Shown piece by piece: positions 1 to 6,845 of a DNA stretch of 64,000 bases; the first letter of the stretch is position 1, and every line of letters starts with the position of its first letter. The stretch is from Lentzea aerocolonigenes. Lineage in GTDB: Bacteria; Actinomycetota; Actinomycetes; Mycobacteriales; Pseudonocardiaceae. Location: positions 310,001-374,000 of the forward strand of contig NZ_BBOJ01000006.1 of NCBI RefSeq assembly GCF_000974445.1. Direction: 5' to 3'. Made by a program: the position numbers and the translations under genes. The notes below the pieces were generated by a model that ran no database searches, was not told the DNA's origin, and saw only the letters and a list, made by a program, of their open reading frames with translations.

Positions 1-594
1 GATGAACTCGTCCACCGCGGCGTCGAGCTCCTCCGCCGGAGCTGACTTGTTGATGAGGCCGAAGTTCTCGGCCTCCACGCCGGACAGCAGCTTGCCGGTC
101 AGCATCAGCTCCTTCGTCTTGCGGATGCCGATCATCCGCGGCACCCGGTAGATCGGGCCGGCGCCGCCGAAGAGCCCCCGGCGCATGTGGAAGTCGCCGA
201 TCCTGGCGTCATCGGACGCGATCGCGAAGTCGCAGGAGATCATCAGCTCGAAGCCGCCCGCGGTGACGTAGCCCTCCAGCACGGCGACCGACGGGGTGTT
301 CATCGAGTAGAGCCGGTCGCAGACCTTGGCCGAGATGACCGCGACGTCCATGGCCGTCGAGCTGCCGATGTACTCGGCCTGCAGGCTGTCCAGGTCGAAC
401 CCGGAGCAGAACGTGCCGCCACGGCCGCGCAGCACCAGCACGCGCAGGTCCGGGTCCTTGTCGACCTCGGCGATGATCTCGTCGAGCCGCTCCAGGATCG
501 GCACGGTGACGCAGTTCTTCTTCCACGGCCGGTTCAGCCACACCCTGGCCACGTGCCCGTCGCGCTCGAACTGGATCTCGTCTTCCACGGCCAT
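1..594 (-). CDS. Enoyl-CoA hydratase/isomerase family protein (crotonase), C-terminus cut by window edge
   Basis: Crotonase-fold enzyme acting on acyl-CoA thioesters; about 198 N-terminal residues are visible. Family signatures are LNRPWKKN near the N-terminus, the GRGGTFCSGFDLDSL oxyanion-hole region and AGGFELMISCDFA. The first glutamate typical of enoyl-CoA hydratases (in GGFELM) is present, but where classical hydratases have the second catalytic glutamate (in QPE) this protein reads DFH, so it may be an isomerase, a hydrolase or an altered hydratase rather than a textbook hydratase. The ATG at 594 is preceded by AGGAG with good spacing. It lies 77 bases after the acyl-CoA dehydrogenase stop, and that gap holds a palindrome, so it may have its own regulated promoter inside the operon. 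Acyl-CoA substrate unknown. Confidence 0.85.
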   Translation of the reverse strand, partial: MAVEDEIQFERDGHVARVWLNRPWKKNCVTVPILERLDEIIAEVDKDPDLRVLVLRGRGGTFCSGFDLDSLQAEYIGSSTAMDVAVISAKVCDRLYSMNTPSVAVLEGYVTAGGFELMISCDFAIASDDARIGDFHMRRGLFGGAGPIYRVPRMIGIRKTKELMLTGKLLSGVEAENFGLINKSAPAEELDAAVDEFI

Positions 595-609
595 CTCGGT
601 TCTCCTAAC

Positions 610-627
610 TGAACTGGATTCAGTTCA
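610..627. promoter_or_regulatory. Putative operator, TGAACT-ggattc-AGTTCA
   Basis: An 18-base inverted repeat with TGAACT/AGTTCA arms sits 16 bases upstream of the crotonase start. Its first 13 bases (TGAACTGGATTCA) match the palindromes at 5,065 and 5,496 with two or three differences. Position and symmetry suggest a binding site for a dimeric repressor, for example TetR type as is common for acyl-CoA genes; the regulator gene is not in view. Confidence 0.55.
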
Positions 628-671
628 AGTTCTAAGGGCGGGAACCGCCCGCTGTCAATGGGTTGGTGTGG

Positions 672-1685
672 TCAGGCGATTCCCAGCACGGCGGCGAGGT
701 CCGTCAGCCGGTCCTGGGTCGTGCCGAAGAGCACCTCGGACGAACGTGCCCGCCGGACGTAGCGGTGCGCCGGGTGTTCCCAGGTGAAGCCGATCCCGCC
801 GTGCAGCTGGACGTACTCGGCGGTCGCGAGCTGGTAGGCGGACGAACAGACGGCGGTCGCGGCGGCGGCCACCGGAAGCTCGGCCGACTCGGTCGCCACG
901 CACGCGGTGGCGTACGCGGCGGCCGATCGAGCTGCCTCGTACTCGACGAGCAGCCTGGCCAGCCGATGTTTCACCGCTTGGAACGAGCCGATGGGCCGCC
1001 CGAACTGCCTGCGTTGCTCCACATAGGACACCGTGGCGTCCAGAGCGTGCCCGATGCCGCCGACCTGTTCGGCCGCCAGGGCCGCTCGGCCGACGTCGCG
1101 CACCCGTGGCACGACGTCCGCGCTGCCCACGGGTGTCGCTGGTGAGCTGCGGAACTCCAGCAGGGCCTGCGGCCGTGTTTCGTCGAGCACGCGCCGGGAA
1201 GTGCGCGTCACGGACTCGCAGGCGAAGATCTGACCATCCGCGCTTACGAGCACCAGGTCTGCGTCCGCTCCGTCGAGGACATAGTCCACCGTGCCGTGCA
1301 GGGTCCCGTCCCGAACGTGGACGTCGCCGCCGAACGCCACCGTCGCGGTGAGGGTGCCGTCGGCGATGCCCGGCAGGTAGCGGGCGCACGCCTCGGTGTT
1401 GCCGCTGTAGAGCAACGTGTGCACGGCCAGCACCACGGTCGGGAGCAACTTCACCGCGCACAACGCCCGTCCGGCCTCCTCCAGCACCACGGCCAGCTCG
1501 GCGAACGTGTACCCGGAGCCGCCGTAGTCCTCAGGAATCGCGAGTCCCTGGATGCCGAGCTCGCCCGCCATCCGCTTCCACTGGTCTCCGCCGTGCTCGG
1601 TGAAGAAGTCCCGTGCGACGGAACGGAGTTCTCGCTGCTCCGGAGTTTCGACGAGCAGGGCCGGATCGATCCGCGGATACGTCAT
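672..1685 (-). CDS. Acyl-CoA dehydrogenase (FadE-like, 337 aa)
   Basis: FAD-dependent acyl-CoA dehydrogenase that would introduce an alpha,beta double bond into an acyl-CoA. Recognisable parts are the N-terminal helical domain (LGIQGLAIPEDYGGSGYTF), the C-terminal RRQFGRPIGSFQAVKHRLA segment and QLHGGIGFTWEHPAHRYVRR near the end. At 337 residues it is shorter than the usual 380 or so, like the subunits of actinobacterial heteromeric FadE enzymes, so it may need a partner outside the window. The ATG at 1,685 overlaps the TGA of the upstream transporter gene as ATGA, which implies translational coupling and fixes the start; the longer upstream open frame belongs to the transporter reading frame. 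With the crotonase downstream it suggests two steps of beta-oxidation on an imported or CoA-activated substrate. Confidence 0.88.
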   Translation of the reverse strand: MTYPRIDPALLVETPEQRELRSVARDFFTEHGGDQWKRMAGELGIQGLAIPEDYGGSGYTFAELAVVLEEAGRALCAVKLLPTVVLAVHTLLYSGNTEACARYLPGIADGTLTATVAFGGDVHVRDGTLHGTVDYVLDGADADLVLVSADGQIFACESVTRTSRRVLDETRPQALLEFRSSPATPVGSADVVPRVRDVGRAALAAEQVGGIGHALDATVSYVEQRRQFGRPIGSFQAVKHRLARLLVEYEAARSAAAYATACVATESAELPVAAAATAVCSSAYQLATAEYVQLHGGIGFTWEHPAHRYVRRARSSEVLFGTTQDRLTDLAAVLGIA

Positions 1686-4159
1686 CGTGGCTCCAGCGCC
1701 GTCATGCCCAGTGCGACGGCGTGCTCGCCGCCGAAGTACGCCGACTCGGCCCGTGCGGTGAACGCCGGATCCGTTGCCGCGCCTTTCGCGGCAACGACTC
1801 CTTCGTGCAGCACGACCACCTCGTGGCAGCTCGCCAGTGCCCGGCTCAGCAGCTGTTCCAGCAAGACCACCGTCATGCCGCCGTCCGCGAGTTCCGCCAG
1901 GCGTGTGTAGACCTCGTCGACCAGTGCCGGGGCGAGGCCGAGCGCGGGTTCGTCGACGATGAGCACATCCGGTTCCGCCATCAGGGCGCGGGCGATGGCG
2001 AGCATCTGCTGCTCGCCGCCGCTGAGCCCGGCGGCCTGGACACCGAGCCGGTCCCGGACGCGCGGCGGCAACCACCCGGCCGTCTCGTCCAGCCGCGCCC
2101 GCAGCCGGGCGCCCTTGAGACCGGCCGCGTACGCCGCGACTTCGAGGTTCTCCTTGAGCGACAACGTCTTGAACAACGCCCGCCCTTCCGGGACGAGGCC
2201 GGCGCGCACGTCGAGCACCTCGCGGGAGCCGCCGGAGGGCCGCAGCGAGCCGTGCAGGACGCGGCCGAGCGTGCTCTTGCCCGCGCCGTTCGCCCCGACG
2301 ACGCCCAGGACGGCACCCCGGTGGACGTCCAGGTCGATCCCGCGCAACGCGGTGATGCCACCGTAGTGGTGTTCGATCCCGGCGAGCCGGACGACCACCG
2401 GTGCGTCGTCCGGCCGGTCCGCGGGCCGGACCCGGCTGGTGGACGTGCCCAGGTACGACGCGAGAACCGCGCTGTCCTGCAACACCTCCCCCGGCGGGCC
2501 CTCCCCGATCGGCTTGCCGAAGTCGAAGGCCACGACGCGGTCCGCGACGGCGAACAGGTCGTCCAGCACGTGGTCGATGATGAGCACCGCGGCGCCGCCG
2601 TCCCGCAGCCGCTCGATCTGCTTGGCCGCGATGGCGCGCTCGTCCGCGTCCAGTCCGCCGAACGGTTCGTCCAGGACCAGCAGCTTCGGGTCCTCCGCGA
2701 CCGCCCTGGCCAGGTCCAGGCGTTTCTGCAGGCCGAAGGGCAGGTCGGCCGGGTTGCGGTCGGCGACGTCGGCGAGCCCCACCCGGTTCAGCAGATCGAG
2801 AACGGCAGTGCGTCGCCGAGAGGTGATCCGGCGATGCGCGCAGAGGAGGTTCTCCACCACGGTGAGCTCGTCGAACGTCTCCGCGTGCTGGAAGGTGCGT
2901 CCCATCCCGAACCGCCGCCGGGCCGTCGCGCGGGCCGTCAGCAGCTGCCCGCCGTCGAACTGGGCGGCGCCCTCGATCTTGCCGCCGCCCGAGAGTCCGG
3001 AAAGGACGTTCAGCAGGGTCGTCTTGCCGGCGCCGTTCGGTCCGATGACGGCCAGCACCTCGCCTCGCCGCACCGAAAGCGACGCCTCTTCGAGGGCTTT
3101 CAGTCCACCGAAGCGCACCGACACGTCGTTCAACGTCAGCAGCGGCGGACCCTCCGGTGTCCGGCGGACGATCTCCGGCTCGGGAAGCAGGGCCACGGGG
3201 CGGGTCTTGCGGGGCCGCTTCCGGACGAGCTTGCCGAGGAACGGCACCACGCCGCCGGGCAGGAAGAGCAGCGCCGCGATCAGCACCAGGCCCTGCACGA
3301 CCGGCTGCGGCAGCCCGACCGCGCCGGCGAGCGTGGGCGACCAGGCCAGGTAGACGCCGCCGACCACCGCGCCCAGCACGCTGCCGACCCCGCCGAGCAC
3401 GCAGGAGGCGATCAGCGAGACCCCGAGGTTGAGCGAGAACAGGTCAGGGCTGACGAACCCGGTCATCAGGCCCAGCAGCACCCCGCCGACGCCGGTGAAC
3501 GCGGCGCTCACCGCGAACGAGAGCGCCGACTGCGCCTCGGGCGCGATCCCGACCGACTGCGCCACCAGGGGGTGGGACTTCGCCGCCACCAGCCGCATCC
3601 GCAACGCCGATCCCTTGGCGACGACCGCGATCGCCAGGCAGATCCCGGCCGCGGCGACCGAGAGGAGCTGCGCTTCGGTGCCACCGCCTGGCACCGGTCC
3701 CGCGAGCGTGGGCACCTCCGCTACCGGCACGCCCTGGTCACCACCCGTGACGGCGGTCCAGCGGTGGATCACTTCCAGCGAGACCAGGCTGAACGCCAGC
3801 GTCAGCAGTGCGATGTAGAGCGTCGAGAAGCGAGCACCCGCGTACCCGACGAACCCGCCGAGCGCCGCGGCGGACACGACCGTGCCGAGCAGGATGGTCT
3901 CCAACGACCAGCCGTGCCCGCTGCCGTAGGCGGCGAAGTACGCGCCGAGCGCGAAGAACGCGGGATGGCCGACCGACCAGATGCCGGACCAGCCGGCCAG
4001 CAGCCCGACCGACAGCACGACGATCGTGTAGACGGCGGCGAGCGCCACCGAGTACGCCTGGTACGGCGGGAGCGCGCCCACACTCATCAAGGCGATCACC
4101 ACGGCCGCGGCGAGCGGGCCGAGCAGCGCCCGCACCGTTGTGGAACCGAGAAAGGTCAT
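1682..4159 (-). CDS. Fused LivM-LivG-LivF protein: HAAT-family ABC importer permease plus two ATPase domains
   Basis: One 825-residue polypeptide carries three subunits that are usually separate. Residues about 1-310 are a LivM-like multi-pass permease. Residues about 335-575 are a LivG-like ATPase with Walker A GPNGAGKTT near 373, signature LPFGLQKRLDLARA and Walker B LLVLDEP. Residues about 590-815 are a LivF-like ATPase with GANGAGKST, LSGGEQQMLAIARA and VLIVDEP. Branched-chain amino acid (HAAT) transporters of this type import hydrophobic amino acids, amides or small organic acids; in an operon with beta-oxidation-type genes the substrate may be a carboxylic acid. The gene follows livH by 9 bases and ends in an ATGA overlap with the dehydrogenase. 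No periplasmic binding protein (LivK) gene is visible. LivM-LivG fusions occur in actinobacteria; having LivF on the same chain is less usual. Confidence 0.88.
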   Translation of the reverse strand: MTFLGSTTVRALLGPLAAAVVIALMSVGALPPYQAYSVALAAVYTIVVLSVGLLAGWSGIWSVGHPAFFALGAYFAAYGSGHGWSLETILLGTVVSAAALGGFVGYAGARFSTLYIALLTLAFSLVSLEVIHRWTAVTGGDQGVPVAEVPTLAGPVPGGGTEAQLLSVAAAGICLAIAVVAKGSALRMRLVAAKSHPLVAQSVGIAPEAQSALSFAVSAAFTGVGGVLLGLMTGFVSPDLFSLNLGVSLIASCVLGGVGSVLGAVVGGVYLAWSPTLAGAVGLPQPVVQGLVLIAALLFLPGGVVPFLGKLVRKRPRKTRPVALLPEPEIVRRTPEGPPLLTLNDVSVRFGGLKALEEASLSVRRGEVLAVIGPNGAGKTTLLNVLSGLSGGGKIEGAAQFDGGQLLTARATARRRFGMGRTFQHAETFDELTVVENLLCAHRRITSRRRTAVLDLLNRVGLADVADRNPADLPFGLQKRLDLARAVAEDPKLLVLDEPFGGLDADERAIAAKQIERLRDGGAAVLIIDHVLDDLFAVADRVVAFDFGKPIGEGPPGEVLQDSAVLASYLGTSTSRVRPADRPDDAPVVVRLAGIEHHYGGITALRGIDLDVHRGAVLGVVGANGAGKSTLGRVLHGSLRPSGGSREVLDVRAGLVPEGRALFKTLSLKENLEVAAYAAGLKGARLRARLDETAGWLPPRVRDRLGVQAAGLSGGEQQMLAIARALMAEPDVLIVDEPALGLAPALVDEVYTRLAELADGGMTVVLLEQLLSRALASCHEVVVLHEGVVAAKGAATDPAFTARAESAYFGGEHAVALGMTALEPR

Positions 4160-4168
4160 CGCGTTACC

Positions 4169-5038
4169 TCACACCCGTTGGAACGTGCGTGTGCCGAACA
4201 GACCCTGCGGGCGGATCAGCAGCACGAGGACGGTGAAGGAGAAGACGAAGGTGTCGCGGAAGCTCGCCGACACGTAGCTCGCGCCGAGGTTCTCCAGCAC
4301 CCCGACGACCAGACCACCGACGACCGCGCCGTACATGCTGTTCAGCCCGCCGAGGAAGATCCCCGCGAACGCCCGGAACAGCGGCGCCGACAGCACGGTC
4401 GGCACCAGGCCGACCTTCGGTGCGTAGAGGCACGCGGCGAGTGCGGCGAGCCCGAGCCCGAGCGCCCACGCCATCCGCGCGATCCGTTGCGCGCTGATCC
4501 CGATCACCTGCGCGGTGTCGGCGGACTCCGCGACCGCGCGCATCGCCGAGCCGTGCGTGGTCCGTCCGAACAGGAACGCGACCAGCGCCATCGCCACCCC
4601 GGCCACAGCGATGGTCAGCAGGCTCTGCGTCGGGATCGCGAGCTCCCCGACGCGGACCGTGCCGTCGACGATGCTCGGGAACGCCTTGGGCTGCGTGCCC
4701 CAGAGCTCGCTGATCACGCTCTCGGCGATCAGCGCGACACCCATCGTCACCACGAGAGCCGCGAAGAGCTGCCCCTGTCCCAAAGGCCTGATGACGACCT
4801 CGCGGACGGCCAGTCCGGCGACGACGGTCACCGCGACCGCGCCCAGCACGCCCACGATCACCGCGGTGCCGTTGTCGTGAAAGGTGATCGCGACGTAGAG
4901 CCCGAGCGTCGCCAGGCTCGCCAGCGCGAAGTTCACGACGTCCGTCGCGCGGTAGATGATCACAAGGCCCAGGCCCATCAGGCCGTAGATCGCACCGCTG
5001 GCGACCCCGCTGACCAGCACGAGGAGAAGTTGATCCAC
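4169..5038 (-). CDS. livH: LivH-like ABC transporter permease
   Basis: Inner-membrane permease of the HAAT importer family, with the LivH N-terminus VASGAIYGLMGLGLVIIYRA followed by DVVNFALAS and several hydrophobic segments; it would pair with the LivM part of the next gene. I place the start at the GTG at 5,038, because GGAGAGG lies 6 bases upstream and the protein then begins at the first membrane segment; an in-frame TTG at 5,062 would add eight unconserved residues. First gene of the minus-strand operon, 27 bases downstream of the palindrome at 5,065-5,077. Confidence 0.88.
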   Translation of the reverse strand: MDQLLLVLVSGVASGAIYGLMGLGLVIIYRATDVVNFALASLATLGLYVAITFHDNGTAVIVGVLGAVAVTVVAGLAVREVVIRPLGQGQLFAALVVTMGVALIAESVISELWGTQPKAFPSIVDGTVRVGELAIPTQSLLTIAVAGVAMALVAFLFGRTTHGSAMRAVAESADTAQVIGISAQRIARMAWALGLGLAALAACLYAPKVGLVPTVLSAPLFRAFAGIFLGGLNSMYGAVVGGLVVGVLENLGASYVSASFRDTFVFSFTVLVLLIRPQGLFGTRTFQRV

Positions 5039-5064
5039 GTCACGCCTCTCCGTTGAGGACAAAG

Positions 5065-5077
5065 TGAACTCAGTTCA
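5065..5077. promoter_or_regulatory. Putative operator TGAACTCAGTTCA upstream of livH
   Basis: Perfect 6+1+6 palindrome just upstream of the livH start. It shares its arms with 5,496-5,508 and 610-627, giving a consensus close to TGAACTNNNTTCA. A repressor bound here would block livH operon expression. Confidence 0.6.
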
Positions 5078-5094
5078 GGTGACGGTAGACCGCG

Positions 5095-5495
5095 GCTCGG
5101 CCGCTGACAACCCTCAGACCGTGAACGGCCGCCCGCGAGGAACACCGCGATCTGCTCCGGCGTCGCACACGAAAAACCCGCGAACGTCCAGCGTGCGTGC
5201 CGCGCGCGGGACATCACCCGCACCGCGGCGCTGGACGCGAAACGTGCCGTCAAGGTTCACACTCAGCACCCGTCGGCCAGTTTGGCGCGCCGCCGCGTGC
5301 ACGACGACGTCGAGGCTGCCGTGGTCGGACCGCACGCCGACGACGAGACTTTCGACCTGGCGAGGCCGCGACGTTCACCACCCCTCCCCCGTCCGGCGCG
5401 GTGACGTCGGCTCACACGACCTGGGCGCCGAGCCCGGCGAGCTTGTGCGCGACCGCGGCACCGGCCACCCGAGCCACTTTCCCTTGCCACCTTCT
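5095..5495 (-). pseudogene. Decayed short-chain dehydrogenase/reductase gene
   Basis: Fragments of an SDR protein appear in different reading frames of the minus strand. QGKVARVAGAAVAHKLAGLG (about 5,420-5,482) resembles the N-terminal nucleotide-binding start but lacks part of the glycine motif; HGSLDVVVHAAARQTGRRVL followed by SVNLDGTFRVQ (about 5,240-5,330) resembles the central part. A stop codon, frameshifts and missing segments interrupt it, and no continuous frame encodes a whole enzyme. It starts just inside the palindrome at 5,496-5,508, so it was probably once the divergent partner of the alcohol dehydrogenase under the same operator. Confidence 0.6.
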
Positions 5496-5508
5496 TGAAC
5501 TGAGTTCA
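5496..5508. promoter_or_regulatory. Putative operator TGAACTGAGTTCA upstream of the alcohol dehydrogenase
   Basis: Perfect 6+1+6 palindrome that ends 20 bases before the start codon at 5,529; same arms as the site at 5,065. The rest of the 490-base divergent region holds only the SDR remnant. Confidence 0.6.
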
Positions 5509-5528
5509 TTTCTGTATCGTGGGCAGGC

Positions 5529-6587
5529 GTGACGCCGACGCGCAAGACTCCTGCGGTGCGCCTCTCCACCTGGGGCGGCCACCCCGAACTCACCGAGGCC
5601 GAGGTGCCCGATCCCATCGGCGACGAAGTGCTCGTGCGGGTCGAGGCGGCCGGTGTCTGCCACTCGGACCTGCACGTCCTCGACGCCCGGCCGGGAACGT
5701 TGCCGTATCGCCTGCCGTTCACACTCGGCCACGAGATCGCCGGCCGGGTGGCCGCGATCGGCACGGAGGCCCGGGGCGTCACGATCGGCGAGCGAGTGGT
5801 CGTTCACGGACCGTGGGGCTGTGGACAGTGCCGGCGATGCGTCGCGGGGCAGGACAACTACTGCGACCGCCGCGCCGGCCTCGAGTGGTCCGGGGCAGGA
5901 CTCGGCCGTGACGGCGGCATGGCCGGCCACGTCCTCGTGCCGCACGCCCGGCATCTCGTCCCGGCGGGCGAACTCGACGCCACCCAAGCCGCGCCACTCA
6001 CCGACGCCGGCCTCACTCCGTACCACGCGATCGCCGGCCTCGTCGACGAACTCGGCGAGGACTCGGCCGTGGCGGTCGTCGGTGTCGGCGGCCTGGGACA
6101 CCTCGCCGTCCAGCTCCTGCGCGCCCTCACCCCGAGCCGGGTCGTCGCCGTGGACACCCGCGAGGACGCGCTCGAACTCGCCCACTCCTGCGGAGCCCAC
6201 CTCGGCACACTCGCCCGCGCGGACACGGCCGACGTCCTACGCGCGGCAACCGGCGGAACCGGCTTCGACGCCGTCCTCGACTTCGTCGGCAACGACGCGA
6301 CGCTCGCGCTCGGCGCCGCGACGTTGCGCACCGGCGGCACCCTCGTCGCGCTCGGCAGCGGGGGTGGGCGCCTCATGATCGGCAAACCAGGACCACTTCC
6401 CCAGGGCGCGACGCTGAGCCTGCCGTTCTGGGGCACCGGACCGGAACTGCACGCCGTCGTCGCGCTCGCCCTGGCCGGAAAACTCCGCGTGGCAACGGAC
6501 GTCCGTCCGTTGACCGAAGCCGTCCAGGCCTTCGACGACCTCAGAGCCGGCCGCGTCCTCGGCCGTGTCGTGCTCGTTCCGTCGTGA
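5529..6587 (+). CDS. Zinc-dependent alcohol dehydrogenase (MDR family)
   Basis: Medium-chain NAD(P)-dependent alcohol dehydrogenase, 352 aa, the normal length. Catalytic-zinc ligands are visible in AGVCHSDLH and LGHEIAGRV. The structural-zinc lobe has the four-cysteine pattern CGQCRRCVAGQDNYC, and the Rossmann domain has VVGVGGLGHLAVQLLRAL. It would interconvert a primary or secondary alcohol and its carbonyl. The GTG at 5,529 is the only start that keeps the conserved N-terminus; its Shine-Dalgarno is weak (GGGCAGG). Divergent from the liv/beta-oxidation operon and behind a matching palindrome, so it is probably co-regulated and may act on the same substrate class, a context inference. Confidence 0.9.
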   Translation: MTPTRKTPAVRLSTWGGHPELTEAEVPDPIGDEVLVRVEAAGVCHSDLHVLDARPGTLPYRLPFTLGHEIAGRVAAIGTEARGVTIGERVVVHGPWGCGQCRRCVAGQDNYCDRRAGLEWSGAGLGRDGGMAGHVLVPHARHLVPAGELDATQAAPLTDAGLTPYHAIAGLVDELGEDSAVAVVGVGGLGHLAVQLLRALTPSRVVAVDTREDALELAHSCGAHLGTLARADTADVLRAATGGTGFDAVLDFVGNDATLALGAATLRTGGTLVALGSGGGRLMIGKPGPLPQGATLSLPFWGTGPELHAVVALALAGKLRVATDVRPLTEAVQAFDDLRAGRVLGRVVLVPS

Positions 6588-6689
6588 CGGTCTCACCTTC
6601 TCGGTGCCGAGAGCCCCGTGTCGGCAGCCGGCCCGGCTCGATCACGGTGCACAGCCCGTGGCCAGGCACCGCCTGCACCGCCACCAAGC

Positions 6690-6800
6690 ACCTCGATCGG
6701 TCATGCGCGGGAGCCACAGCGCGGCGAAGGCGTGGGAGACAGCGAGGTAGGCGAAGCGGACCAGCACGGCCGCGATCATGACGGATGATGAGTGTTACCC
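6690..6800 (-). pseudogene. Transposase N-terminal remnant (integrase-core IS), copy 1
   Basis: Minus-strand translation from the ATG at 6,779 gives MIAAVLVRFAYLAVSHAFAA then LWLPRM, the N-terminus of an integrase-core IS transposase that is repeated at 10.7 and 20.4 kb. It breaks off after about 30 codons. It occupies most of the 258-base gap between two convergent genes. Confidence 0.55.
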
Positions 6801-6845
6801 ATCCCGATGCGTACACGCGCCGTTGATCTCACTGGACATGCCGGG

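Noticed and set aside
1613..5056. Plus-strand 1,147-codon open frame over the liv operon
   Set aside because: Its translation is low-complexity (runs of charged residues) while the minus strand encodes clear ABC transporter domains.
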